Origin: Amphiura filiformis | Lineage: Eukaryota > Echinodermata > Ophiuroidea > Amphilepidida > Amphiuridae | Reading direction: 5' to 3' | Length of the DNA: 64,000 nucleotides | Assembly: GCF_039555335.1 (NCBI RefSeq) | Contig: NC_092628.1 | Span: forward strand, 66,915,292 to 66,979,291 | Shown: positions 47,801 through 62,800 of the stretch, in pieces | Layout of the letters: each line of letters opens with the position of its first letter | How positions within the stretch are numbered: the first letter of the stretch is position 1 | Program-made: the position numbers and the translations under genes | The notes under the pieces: generated by a model | Told to the model about the DNA's origin: nothing | Databases searched by the model: none | What the model saw: the letters and a program-made list of their open reading frames with translations, nothing else

Positions 47801-50800
47801 TCATTTTACCCTGTTTACTGATGCACCATTACACTTAGATTTACAGCCGAACGTATACGAACAATTCATATGGAATATGTTTTGGGGAAGAGAATTAAAA
47901 TAGAGTTGCTTCAAATTGATTTATTGGTTGCTTAATTTAAGGATAAGGTTAAATTACAGGGGAAAGAAGAATTACGCATCGCACACTAGCACAATTAAAC
48001 ATGAATTTACAAATGGAAACATGACATGCATAGGCAGATATACCAGAGTAAAAACTCCAGACATACCTGCCTGTGCGGGGACTTGAACCCCATACCTCTC
48101 GCTTGTCGGGCCAGCATGCTATCCACTGAGCTACACATACTGTCCCTGATAAACAGGACTCAAAAGTCTGGTACTTATGGATATGAGCAGTCAGGGTAAC
48201 CAGTATAAACAACACATTACATACCAGTGTACGAGATCAATTAATGATGCTTACCCCCCCAGCCTAATATAATCATACAAACAAGGGAAGAAGTTTACGC
48301 ATCATACACTGGAATATGGAAACATGAAACATTACAAACTAGCACACAAGATCAAATTAATTATGCTTAATCGTTTTTCTTAATATATCAATATACAGGG
48401 AAAGAAGAATTACAGTCAAAATTTCATTTGAATGAATACAGCAGATTGTGATTGTAAATTTAAAGGACAAAATGTGGGTGGACAAAAATACTATTCAAAC
48501 CAATCAAAAGTCGTCGGAAATACCAACCATTACAGGACTTGATTAAGATGGTGTTCTTATGATTTTAGCATATGTTTACATTATAAAAACTTGCAATGCA
48601 TGCTGGAATTTGTGTAACAGGTTGTCCAAAATAGGGTTGAACGGTGAACGCTGCCAACTAATCAGGAGTGATTGTACAAGGGTGATTGTCATGCTGTTCA
48701 TTCAAATGAAATTCTTACTATAGTCACAATTTCAATGTCACACATATATAACCACTACACTGACATGCGATGGAGTCTACAAGTCTTTCAAATAATTGCT
48801 GGCCATTATGGAATGTACCCATCACATACATGTTGATTACACAGCATACTAAGCATACTGTTATGTTTTTGCAGGAGCCCAATTGGTCAGTTCTGCAAAG
48901 GTTCCAGCTGCACTGTATGCCTGTGTGTTGCTAATTGCGAAGTTGCATGTGTACCAAGTGCTCCATAATGAACACAATTTAGTTGAAAGACCTGTAGGCT
49001 TACTACTGTATCATTCATGTTATGGTAAAAATATACTTGACTGTACAAGTACAACTTTGTTAATTTTTAGTCAAGAAGCAAAACAACTGTTGGCTTATTT
49101 TATTTAGACATTTACACTACACTTATAATGTTTTAGGACTGCTTTTAAGGTCAAACAGATCTGAATGGTTTTGCTATCTTTCTTGGAAACACTAGTTACC
49201 AACCATGTATAATGTTCTTTGTGATATTCTCTCTTGATATAGATTGTTGCTATCCTTACTGTCGGAAGTACCAGTACAAGAAGACACACTAATGAGAATC
49301 CTGGTGATAGGCCTTTCAAAAGAACTTCCACTCACAGCTGGAGAATCACTGGATTTGGCAGATAAACTAGTCAAGAGAGCAGCTGTATTGTATGCAGAAG
49401 GTATGGTTAAAGTTGGAGTTGTATTTGTGTGTGTGCTTCTGTGTCCATGCATATGTGCTTGCATGAGTGTGTAAGAATCCTGGTGATAGCCCTATAAAGA
49501 AATGTAAGTAGGCTCCTCTGTTGTTTCCTCTGTTGTAGCTCTCAGTCTTTTGGTAGCCTTCCACTGTCTCTTGGCCCTGTCTCTGCATAACTCTCCAATG
49601 ATGGATCGAATAAATCTCCCTGGGTTGGTCCCAAACTCCGGGCAATTAGAATAATGATGAAAGATGATACCTGTGGAAAGAAAAAACCAACTGACATCAT
49701 GAATATGTTGCATTCGGATCATGAAAAATCAAGCTCTGTATAACACTCCCAAGCATCATGCTGTGGGAAATCTAAGTGGAGTGTCTTACCATATTCAACC
49801 TAAATAGTTCTCTGGGGGTTAAAGTAAGGCATTTTGAGGTTATATCGTTTTATGCCATTCCAACTGGACATTTTCCATGCAAAATAGTGCTACAATTCAA
49901 TATAATAGAATAGGAACTGCAAAATAAATATTTCAATCAATCAAACTTGATGACCAGATTTTTCTTTTGTGATTTGTCACCTACTTTGATGAAGAAAAAA
50001 GTAAAGTGAAAAGGGGCGCTTAAACAACTGTAAGTTAGAAAGGTTCTCAGGAGGTGGTAATTAGGGAAGGAGCACTTACAGCACTAATTAGAGAAGGGGT
50101 GGGTGCCAACTAGGTTTGTTTGTTTGTTTGTTTTATTTTTTCTTTTGCCTGGATTACTCATTCAGTTGATGTTTTAAGGTATCCTCTGTTCTTCCATGAG
50201 GCTCAAATACAGCCATTGTTTTATCTGTCAGAATTAAGTTTTTATATTTGCAAACAAACATTGAAAGGCACAGGATGGATTATTGAAGAGATTCATCAGG
50301 AATACAATATTCAGATTTCAAAGTTTTTCTTTGCAAAATTCCAATAAAAAACTCACATTTTCCAGACAGTTTCGGCAATCCAGCCTGTTGCCTTTATCAC
50401 CATAAATCTGACTCATTGAGATGATTGTAAATCTGTTGAGATATTTGGGGGGAATAGGGTCCCCCTTGCCCCCTGGCCTGTAACCTAGTAACCAAAATTA
50501 ATTAGTGGTAGGCCTTATTTGTCCAAAATTTTGTGCGCTCCACTGCCCTCGTCTAAGATATTCTCGGGTGGGGGTAGGGGTACCAATTTTGTTTCTTGCC
50601 CCGGGCGCTACCAACCCTAGTTACACCACTGTCCAGATACTAATTCCTTCCACATTTGTTAGCGTGACAACAGAATCAAATGATTGTAGAGCCGTTTTCA
50701 ATCTAAACCATCCGCTCTCTACCGAGTATTATTTTTGTTTAAAAGGTATCTGATGTTAAAAAGGATATAATAACCATCTGAGATCACAATATTGTTGATG

Positions 50801-53800
50801 AAATCGCAATCGTAATTTGGCATAGGCTGGTGAGAATTAAGTTGTGTGCGCACTTGATGAAATGGGAATCAGAAAAGCAGCCTGGTGCATGGACTAGGTA
50901 TATATTGCTGGCAGGGATGAGATTTTCTGTGGATTCCACAATTTACCAATCTCATCCCTGTGTATAGTATGGGCACAAATGTTTGTAGACCTACACAAAT
51001 GTTGCTGTAATGGTAACTGCATTAACACTAAACTGGCAAGTAACCAGTCTAATTGGCCTGCATTCTGGAGGAGGCAATGGCCTAGTCCTTTAGGAATTTG
51101 TCCCTGTTGGAGGGGATCCAAAAAGGATCCAGAAAGAGCAGATATTTTCATACATTTATTCTTTCAGCTGCTAGTCTCCCTCTGTCACCAACTGGTTATG
51201 CGCAATTATGCTAATAACTAAAAATTGGGCAAACCAATCTGGAGAATAATTTTCCCCTTTGTAAGCCTCATGCAAAATGGCGAAGTCATCAGCTCAGATT
51301 GAATTAAATGATAACACTTACTCTCTATCTCTGTGACCAACTTCTCATCAAGTTTGCGCACATGTCCATCCTTCAAGGATCCTTTGGTTGTTTTTCCATT
51401 CACCGTACATTCAACCAGATCATTATCAGAAAACACCTCGCTTGCAAGGGCGCGTATTGATAGGCGCACCCTGCCCCTTATCACTGCTTTGTTGATTTTC
51501 CATTGGGGGATAATACCTGTGATCTGTAAAGTGAACAAAGAAACTATAAGTTTACTGAGTGTCTGAATGCTTTGATTTCACTTATGTATTCAGTCCTAAT
51601 ATGCTGATCAAGTTCTAGTGTAGAGCTTCAAACTAGTAGCATACATGAATGGGAATTGTTACATTATATAATTCTTCCTTTCATAGATGTTGCCAGTTTG
51701 AAGCTGTACGGTACCTCTATCTAATATGGAAGAAGTGTGCTAGCAGGGTGAACAATAGCTGTACAAACTACAGAGCTGAGGATTTTAACCATGGACATTG
51801 AGATCATACTCACATCATTGGTGCTCAATGTTTATTGTGAGGAACTTCTTTAAGTACTGACTTTCCTAGATTTCATCAGATAATTGTTTAATATTTTTAA
51901 GGTAGTACTACACCCCTTGATAAATTTGTGACTATTTTTGCATTTTTCTCAAAACACACTGCACACTGGTAACAAAAGTTATGTATATTATAGGGGCAAG
52001 GAATCCAGTTACTACACTGGAATTTCAGTGACTCAAGACAAGTGGTACATTATTTATGATAAGAAAAGAGGTACTGCTAGAATGAACCGCATTTCTTAAC
52101 ATATCTAATGAATCACTTGTCTTGAATCACTGAAATTTCAGTGAGGTAATTGGATTCCTTGCTCCTATAATATACATACCTTTTGTTACCATTGTTTAGT
52201 TATTTTTTGAGAAAAATGCAAAATAAATCACAAAGTTTATCAGGGGGGAGCACACAAAGCTATTTGGAATTGTCTCCAAGGTATGACACTATTGAAGGCA
52301 GACTCATTTCTACACTGGTTGTAGGATCAATATTTAGTAACCACAAACTTGTGTTCATGCTAGGCTTGATCATCATGCTCTTAATATAGGAAGACAGATG
52401 CTTGATTAAAGAATTTGCTAGTCAAACCAATGTCCACTTTTGACCAAAAGCAGAGGAATAAGTTCTAAACTAGGCTTTAAATTCCTACCGGATAAATGCT
52501 TTGTAGATTTACTGGTGAGGTCTTGACTACGGTGTTGATTGCAGTAGGTGGTGGACTTGTGATACCAGTGGTGATCTGTGAAAATACAGCAAATATAAAC
52601 CATTATAGCATCCTGAAAATACTGTTGCTGTGAAAAAAACAAAATCTTATCCCACTAGTATCATTGCTAGAATTCATATTATTTTTTATTATTAATAACA
52701 AATAATAGGAATTCTAGCAACTCTTGTCACTAGAGAAGCAGCAGCGTTCGAAATAGGGCCGGTCAGCCAGCCACTGGCCTGTAACTTTTTGGATTGGCCG
52801 GTAACTTTTCTGACTGGCATCTCAGTTGCTGGTCCGGCTGGCCGGTAACTTTTTGAGGTCAAGCCCGGCTGGCCTGTAACTTTTTGAGGCATATTTCGAA
52901 CACTGAGAAGCAGGCAAAATATAATTTGTAATCTTGGATCTACATTGTATATGGGTCTTTTCACAGAAAACCAACATACTAGTCATCCAAGAATTCAATT
53001 ATCATTTATGAAGAATATGTAGTACCAATTTCAAATGCATGGAAAGAGATAAATTTCATTGCTATATTGTACATTGATTTCATTTTATGACTTGCATGAT
53101 TATCAATGTGTTACTTTTAGGCCATTGTAAAAAAACTACATTTCTTATGACAACTGTAGTTGATAAATTTAAGAAAATCACTTTTATTAAAGCCATATTT
53201 AGTGAATTGGTACACAGCGATGCCCTCAATTTTACTTGAATTTCTACTTTTTGCACAATTGTAATGAATGCCCAATGGTGTACTAAAATGCCACATGCAG
53301 ACTAAAGCCCGAAGTGCGCTAATTACAGTAAAATTTAAGTTTTTATATTAAATCCGGAGATCTTCGATTTTATGCTTGCTTGATTAAAGAATTTGCTATG
53401 TCAAATCAATGTCTGCTTTTAACCAAAAGCAGAGGAATAAGTTCTAAACTATAATTAAATTAAGTAATTCTTGGCCAAACTGGAACACTGTGAACGCCAG
53501 TGGCTCCGCGATAAACACACGCGAATATAGCGTGGTACAGAAGAAAGTATACACGCGCCTTACACTGCGTACACTGCATGGACGCAGCGCGCATGTTCCA
53601 GTTTGGCCAAGAATTGCCTAATTTTATTATAGGCTTTAAATTCCTACCGGATAAATGCTTTGTAGATTTACTGGTGAGGTGTTGACTACGGTGTTCATTG
53701 CAGTAGGTGGTGGACTTGTGATACCAGTGGCGATCTGTTTGAAAGTGAAAACACAGCAAATGTAAACCATTATAGCATCCTGAAAATACTGTTGCTATAA

Positions 53801-56800
53801 AAAAATCTTATCCCACTAGTATCATAAGATTGCTAGAATTCATATTATTTGTCAATGCTTGTCACTAGAGAAACAGGCAAAATATAATTTGCAATCTTGG
53901 ACCTATATGGATCTTTTCACAGAAAACAACCAAACTAGTCATTTGAGAATTCAATTCTCATTTACGAAGAATGCGTAGTACCAATTTCATATGTCTTGTT
54001 AATTCGCCCCAGCTGTGTGTAGCTACGCCAATATTCATGATAATAATACGATCGGTGAGCATACATTGTAGGCGCTGGAATAAAATAGCAATTTTCTTTG
54101 TTTTATCACATTTGTTTGTCTCAAAATTAAAAAGGGACAATGTGATCAGTGAAAACTAACATTTAATAGGAATCTATTCTTTATGCAAATCGCACATTAT
54201 TGCTTTAATGAAAAATAGTCCCAATCCACCGAAAAGCAAATTCATAAATTTGAATTGCCCATAATTTTTTTTTTTTTTTCAATTAATTATTGTAATGGTG
54301 TGCTATGTGAAATATTTTTTTAATTTTTCATAGGTACATGTCTCTAGTAAATAGTTAGGTGTTTATTAATCTTACCGGTTGTGGTACTCTATTCAGAGAT
54401 GTGGGTGCAGTGATGGCATGGGCAGGTGGTTGTGTCCTGAACTCTGTACGCAAGGTGGATACAAGTGAAATCAATTGTCTGGTAGACTCTTTTAATTCCA
54501 TTATTGCCCTCTCCGTATCTACAGGGTAAAATAGATTGAAATCGGTCATGATTAATTGATAGTCAGTCATTATTTGTGCTGTATGTGTTTTGTTTGGTTT
54601 GCTAGGATTTTTAAATTTCTGGTCTATGCATGATCTGGTCCATGGAGGCCAAAGACGGCAAATTTAAAATTGAGATAAAGGCAAAAAAATATAGTAAAAA
54701 AACAATAAAATACCTAAGAAAATAGACATTGCAAAACGTCACAACTTTAGAACCAAGAATGCTAGACCCTTGGTGTTTTCAGTATATTATGATAGCCTAA
54801 TGTTTGTATAAGGTAATAGTTATAGTAACTCCATTTTCCAAAATGCCTCCTTTGGCCTCCATGGACCAGATTGTGTCACATATTAAGTATGACCGAAAAT
54901 AAACTTACTGAAATATTCTCTGGATGAAACATACATGTAGTGTGTCATCCCTGGTGTGCAAAGCTAAAATCAACTTGAATGCCGGCTAAACTGACAGCTA
55001 GCTGATAGTCAAACTACATTTTCCAGAAGAGTCCGTATTTGTTTCAACTTTATTAATTGCTAAACTTTAATTTAATGTTTCAAATAGTACTTTTAAATAG
55101 CCACTATTGGCAATATGACAATAAGATTGGTCATAAACTCATTAATTTGTAGGCATATAATTCTACAAACGCTTAGGAAAAAGCAAATAATATTTGTGTA
55201 AATATTTGGCTCACAGCTTTAAAATTCAAAAGCTTTGCAGCAGCACCTAGAGACTTGCAGCTTTTGCCCCAGGGTTCATAATATAACATATACCTGTGCA
55301 AATTGATTTGAGGATGCTGACTGTAAAGCTGCTGCATGTAAAATTGTTAATTAGGAGGATTTTGTGATCCTAGCATCCTCTTTTTATGACATTTTTCAGT
55401 AGATATCCATGAAAAAGCTTATTCCCAAAATTTCAGTTGATTCCGATTTTGCATTTATGAGTTATGCATGATTTATGTGTAATACACATATTGTGTATTA
55501 CACTGCTCCATAGGCCACTGTAGTAATTTCGTTCTGGTTTACCAGAACGAATTTCAAATTTGGCGATATTTTTGCTAAATGGATGAATCTGCATGTAATA
55601 TTGGGTACATGAACATTATGTAGCCAGAGGTATCCAGTGGTATTAAAATCTCAACTTTTTTTGAGAAAAGTGGGGGGATGAGGTTGTGGATCACAAAATG
55701 CCCTTTTAAGGAATAGCCTGAGGAATACATTGCACTGGTTTTCAACAAGATCAAATTGAGCAAATTTGACATTTGGCAGCATCAAAATTCTCTGATTTTA
55801 ACTATAACTCAAATCATTCCTCAAAAAGAAGTCATATAGAAAATAGTTTATGGAATGATGTGGGCCATAGTGGTCAGCGACAACTTTTAAACAGTTGCAA
55901 TTATAACTATTATTTAATCAATTTAGTTGTGCAACCCTACCTATGTGTTATACCAGGAAAGGTTATACATCCACAAGGTCTACTTACTCTACTAAACTAC
56001 TAATAAAAGGTACAAGGATTTATATACTTCATTAATATATTCTTGTTCATTGATTGGTTAAAAGTGGATCATAATATGACCAAAAATAGTTCTACCATCA
56101 ATACTCCTATCCGTAAATAATACCTCCAAGCCGTAAATAGTATTTTCAATGTCCGGATGAGCCGTAAATAGTACCTCCAAGCCGTAAATAGTACTTTTGA
56201 GTTTGACCATGCCTTCCGCGTGCGCGCATTAGATGCGACTGAACAGTTCACGCACACGAAACTGCCTAGTGTGATTTAGCGCTGCTGTAATTGGTTAGCC
56301 CGAATTTTAGCCTATTCGATTCATTTGAAGGTTATAGGTTGTGCTTAAATTGGTCGTGCTGGTTCACTCAGGATAGAAGCTGGACAGTCAAAACGTCAAA
56401 TAATCTTCTTTTAACCAATCAATGAACAAAGAACATAATAATGAAATATATAAAACAAATATGTACTGCCTTTATTCGAAGTTCTGGTTTAAACTATGGT
56501 CCCTCGTTGAGATATCGTTTTTCCTCATAATTGAGGCTGCACTTTAAAGGAAGGAAGCTGTTTGGATTTTTGATATGTCATACTCATAGGCTTTATGTTA
56601 TGATCATTTTGATCAGTGGTTCGTAACAAAGAAAGCGTGAGCCAGTTGACCTAGTAACGGTCATAATATAACATGCACTATGTCAGCGAATATGTATGCA
56701 TAGTTGATTGAAACATAAAGTATTTATGTTCTAATAATAGTACACACTCCACAATACTGAAAGTTGAGCCCCAGATTTCATAATCGCACCAAATTTAATT

Positions 56801-59800
56801 TACCCATTAAATTATCGATCATCCCACTTTTTTCTTTTACACAAATTCTGTATCAAAATCATACTGCATGTAACAAAATTATCCACCCGTTCATAGTAGG
56901 CCAGGGATTTTCAGGCGAGCTCACAGGTACCCGCCCGAGAATACATTACCCGGTGCCCGAAATTAATTTTTTTTTTTTTTTTTTTAAGTTCGGTTTTTTT
57001 TCCCAGTTTTGTAGTGACCTAGGACCTAGACCTAAATGCTAGGATCAGTCATGGTGGACCTAAAAAAAAAAATTGCATGATGTTTTGTGTTTTTATTATG
57101 AAAATTGATAATTTGTATTCATGTCATACTCTATTAATGATATCAAAATGCATTCAAATTCAATGCATTTTTATATCATAAATATTTAAGAGTATAACTT
57201 AGAAAAAAAAATTTTATTGCAATTTCGGGTACCCGGTTACCCGTCCGAAAAATGTGCCGGGTATCCGGGCACAAAATTACCAGAAAATCACACCCCTAGT
57301 TCATAGCAATGTTATTGCTTATCTATAATTATGATTGAATCATATCCATATGATATGACTATCAATATATGATATCATATTGACCAAAATTACGTCTATC
57401 CGCTTTATAGATCTGTGTTAACCTGGTCTGTCAAACAATTTTGAAAACATTCTTTGCATTAGCAAATAATTTAGGTTTAATTAAATATTAATAATTTTAA
57501 ATAAATGAATGAAAAGATTGTGAGATCCATTCATTGTAGCTTACCTGGATTAGACCATATACATGTACCTCCATGATTAGACGAGCTTTGACTCTGCTCT
57601 TCTGGGTCATGTTCTGTTGCGTTGGATGGCTTACACCTTGATGCCACCAGACCAGCACGTTTTCTCATGCGGTAGTAGGTTGTCCTTGGGATTTCCATTG
57701 ATTTGTCTTCCTGGTACAATTTGTATTGTCTCCGTGAATTTCCTTGATTTCCACTGCCAGGTTGGGAATGTGTCATGTTTACAAGCTTAGTGTTAAACTG
57801 CTGTTGTAACCAGTAATTTGTTGTAGTCCTTACTATTGTTGAAGGTCTAATTAGTATGTATGTCACCGGAGGGTTGATATGAAAGTGAAGTGTAACTAAA
57901 ATTAAGAATGGCTCAGCATCTGTTGCATAGTAACAATCAAAACACTAAAATTTACTCATGAATATTCATACTTAGCTCAATCACTAAGCTTAATCTTGTT
58001 TGAGGAAGAGACTCTATTCATAAGTTGACAATAAACCCATATTGTTGAACAAAAATTATTTTACTCAATAGTCACTAATTTATCAATACACACTTTATCA
58101 ATACACACTTATCAATACACACTTGAAATTGACTAAGGACACTTAACTTGTAATATAATAGACTTCCTCTACTTGTTCCTCATGGATTTATCCCTACTTA
58201 TCTAATTGACCAATAAAGACAGTTATAAGTGATATCAAGTGGTCATATGTCAATCAGATATCTTTGCACTAATAGGATTTTCAAAAATATATCCATTGTA
58301 TGCAATGCATACCAATACAAATATAAAAAGGAAGCGAAAAATAAATAAGTAATAGATAAAATTAAAATAAATGTAATAAAAACTGAGCAAAAAATACATC
58401 ATTATTATGTACATAATAGATAGGCCTAAATAATAATAAGAAAATAAAAACTGAACTAATATAGCAATAAGCTGAGATTAAATAAAAGCTAAAAACTCAA
58501 TAACTTAAGTAAAATATTAATAATGAAGTTATATCAGGAAGTTACACCATGTTTTTGGATGTTTTTTTGTGTGTAGATTTTCCAGTACTTGAAGTGACCA
58601 GATCTTCTCAGCTGATGGATGCTGTACTCAACCTGTGTGCTTACCATCATCCTGAAAATATTACTTTGCCACAAGGGTGAGTACAAGAGAAACCTTCTCA
58701 TACATATGTATCCAAGCAATGTAAAACACAATCACTGCAATTTAAGTTAACAAATATGTCAAATTGTGTGGTCATTGCATAGTGACCAAAATAGCGTATC
58801 CACTACATTTTTGGCAAAGACAAAAGTGAACGATATGAAAACATTTACAAAGCCTTGAAGGTTCTACCTCATTAAAATATGCATTCCCCTGCTTGATTTA
58901 TGGATTAAAGGGTCTTGTCAGAGTGTCGTAAGCAATGAACTAAACAGGCGAATGCATTCTTTACTACGTGGAGTTATTTTTAATTACTATACTAAAAGTT
59001 TCAGTTTTGCAATATGGATGTTTTTACATTTGTACCTTACAAGTGACTTTTTCATTTTCATTATGTGCTTACACAGGTACCAACCTCCTAATTTGGCAAT
59101 ATCCAGCTTGTATTGGAAAAGCTGGGTCCTATTAGCTATCATCTCAGCCTTCAACCCATCAAATATAGGTAAGTACTGATGAGGTCATTGGATTTCTTAT
59201 CTGTTCATTTACTTTTGCAAATATGAACCATATTGTTACAGTTATTGTAGTTTTCAGAGATGTGATGTATTGAATCTTTTTATCCATCATATTTTCTCCT
59301 GTATTTAGGTAGTATTGCTTGGGAGCAGTATCCTATGCTGAGATGCTTTATGGAGATGGTCATGACAAAGTAAGTGCATCAATTGTTAAATTGTTTCAAA
59401 CAAGTTTGCGTATTACATGGGAAGAAATAATATTTGAACTAAAGAGAATTTTTTGGTGAACACTAGAATATCCCTACTGATAGCAAAGATGTACACAAAA
59501 TTTAACTAAGAATGGCATAAAATGTAAAACTAGAAAATGGAGTCATATTCGTATCTAGCCCAGGTAAAATAGGGTAACAAGTTACAGATATCAGAGATGT
59601 AAGTTTCCAAGAGTGATCTTGATTTTAAGATTTTTTAATTGTTCCTTCCCTGTACAAATGTATAAGGAAATCCATTATATATATCTTAGTTTAGGTGTTT
59701 CCTGCAGGTCCATAATGACTTGTAAGACTTGTGAAAAAATGATACTTTGATATTGTTAATGTTTTTCTATTGCAGCAATTTCAAGTTTCCACCACCCACC

Positions 59801-62800
59801 ATGGCGTCTGATGAGGATATGAAGAACAGGGAACTTCAGGTGAGGTTGTCACCATTATAGCCAAACTTGTACTATCCTTTGAACCTAAACATATTTTGTT
59901 ACATCTTGATTCAAAACAATCATAGATGTGGATTCGATATCTCCTTCAAACAAGAAGAGATGAAACTGACAAAAAAAAATCCAACTATTATGTGGTTTGT
60001 GGTATCAAATCTACCTGATACATTTGAGCAAAACTTATCAAATTGTTCAGGAAATTTAACATAATAAAATATTTATATATGTGTAATTTTTTTTGTCTTG
60101 CACAGATCATCCAGCTAGAGAAGCAGGGCATTTTGGAGTTTGAGAACCACCTAGCAAAGAAGCAGATTACAGAAGGAAACAGTCTCCTGCTGGCTCAAGT
60201 TATGCATATGGATCCAAAGTAAGTATCTTCATTACCCAAATGTTTACATTTTCAGCTTAACAGGTCATTATATTGCAATTCTTGAGATATAAGTACAATT
60301 AGTACATGTATCTCCCAAAATATGAAAATGCAACTTGAACCAGAAAATTAGCAGAACTAACTGTTCTATTTTAAATATTTGACAGATTCTTTTTGAAGAT
60401 GAGGATAAGTTTAACTGCAAATAGTATTTACCAGAAAGCCAAGTCAAGAGTTATCATCAGACTACTTAACCATCAGTGATCATTGTTTGTTTTACCTAGA
60501 TCCATATTCCGTTTTTTTGTTTGTTTTTTTATGTAAGTGAGATAAGATGTGTTGATAAAATGGGAGAGGGGGTATTTTGATTGAGAGGGGGAGAAAGGGG
60601 AGGGGTGTAGCATGAAGGAAATAAGGTGTCAGTGGGATGGGTGGAATGGGGTGGGGGCATCTAAGATTTAGTTTAGGGGTGTTACCTGTGTGTGATATAT
60701 TTTGTGGGGGAATTGTTTTGCTTTGTGCGGGGAGGCAGGTGGAGCATTAGGGGAGGGTTTTGGTGTATTGGTGGGGTGAGCAAGGGTAGAGTTGTGGACA
60801 AAATGAGTTTGAGGAAACAGATGCTATTTATGTGCAATATGTTACTTTTATTACATTGTTTCTCTTTTGATTTGTTTTTGTCGTAGGGGTATAGCAAGAA
60901 GACCTCCTTCCCAAGTGTTGGAACAGTTAACCAACCTGAACAAAGTGCTAGGCTTGGGTCATATGCTGTGTCGTAGTCGATCACCAGACTTCCTCCTAGA
61001 TATCATCCAACGCCAGGGGACATCACAGTCCATGCCTTGGTTGGCAGAATTAGTCAATTCTGCTGAGGGTTCATTAGATGTACTACCAGTACAGTGTCTT
61101 TGTGAGTTCTTGCTGCATGATAATCAGGAGTTTACCTTTGGAGCTAGTCAGTCAGATGAAGGAAAGAGAAAACAGGTTGGTACAGATGTATTGTGTAAAT
61201 AAATGGGTTGTTTTTAAACTTATCTGATTTAGTGAGCAGTAACTACCTTGTCAATTTATTCTTTAACCTTATCGACTCGTGCTAGACATGGTGACATATA
61301 TACTGGTTAGATACAGATCAGAAGCTTTCATGTTTGAAGTAGTTTAGTTTGACATAAGATACTTGAGTTGTTCATGTGTTTTACCAACTTCATATCATTT
61401 CAAATCCACTTAATCCCTCTATATTAATTTCAGAAAATTCACAAACAAGAGCAGCTTCTCTCCCGTCTGCAAACTCTGGTGTGGGGAGACGATGCCCAGC
61501 CTCAGGTCACTTGTGAAGTTCTGGATTACTTCTTAAGAAGACTTAGTTCCCAGCAGCCTTCATCAGGTCAACTAGCAGCCAAGGTAGGTGAAATGCAAGA
61601 CACTGTAGAATTGAATAGATTGTGCCGTATACATTTATTTTCTGTACTAGTCCGAAATATCCACAAACCCTAATAAAATACCAAAATGTTTGACTCCCTG
61701 TTATGACATTTTCAGTAAAATTTATTCTGGAAAATTGGAAGAGCCCAGATTCACTTTTCCAGAAACTTGTATCAGATATGGTCAAACATCTTCAACAGAC
61801 AGGGGGTTATACCACACATTAAATGCTATTAACAGCAATATACCGTAAAACCTCGTCTACAAGCATATAATAGAGTGCTTCTGATGAAAGCTAAATTAAT
61901 CCAGGCGCCATTATGGAATTTGAGCACATAAATTACAGATCCAAGCATATAAATACAAGTATTAATGTAAGACCAATTTATCGTATTGGCATATTTACGC
62001 ATATATCATCTTATTTTTAATTAAGATGATACATGCATACATGCAGATGATACATGCATACATGCTTAAAAGCGTTCATCAAAAACACTATGTATGCCTG
62101 TAGACGAGTTTTTACAGTATCTGGGCAAATACTGATGTTCACTGTACAAAATTGACCAACACAATTAACACACCATTTTATATATTAAAAGGAAGTTTTC
62201 TTTTTACATTAATTTTATCAGGGCTTATCCATGGTTCTAACCAAACCTACTGAGGATGATGATGAGCTATCAGACCAGGATGATGACTCCATGGATACAG
62301 ATGAGACGCACTCATTGCTGTGTGCATCCTTGCTAGCATCTCATAGGTGGCTGTTGAAAGCAATGCCATCCCTCCCTCACTTTGATGCTGTTCGTGGAGC
62401 TGCTACTTCTGCTCTACGTGGGGCTTGTCAAGTGGAGACAGATCCAAGGGCACTCAGTGCCTATGTGGTGTTTTTATCACTTCATGCACCAGTTTCTGAT
62501 CTCAATGATCTTGCTGTGGTAAGAAAGCATTGCATGAAGTAATAGTGGTTTATTTTAAATTTCTTTTTATTTGTACATTCAGTGTAACTATTCTTCCGCA
62601 TATGTTTACCCATTTCTCAATATTTCTCTTTTTACGCTTGTATATGAAATCACAAGGCAATACTTATGGTAATTTATGTTATTGTACAGGATCTAGCTCA
62701 ATTGATTGTAGAGAGGCCAACGATAGTCGGATGTGTGCTGCCTCGTGAGAGTTACAGTGAGATGGCTGATATGACATTAGCGGCAATGATAAGGCTGTTT

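Larger units (their letters stand above)
52398..53045. repeat. Duplicated block 1 (carries BEN exon 4)
   Basis: The block from GCTTGATTAAAGAATTTGCT to about AGTACCAATTTCAAATG repeats at 53378-53991, including exon, splice sites and flanking intron. It carries an extra 164-bp hAT-like insertion that block 2 lacks. Confidence 0.85.
53378..53991. repeat. Duplicated block 2 (carries BEN exon 3)
   Basis: Tandem copy of 52398-53045 in the same orientation. It lacks the hAT-like element and instead carries the TA-flanked element at 53452-53629. Confidence 0.85.

Noticed and set aside
55575..56003. Short frames in the nested gene's intron
   Set aside because: No homology, no good splice borders in phase with neighbouring exons, and AT-rich random-looking composition.
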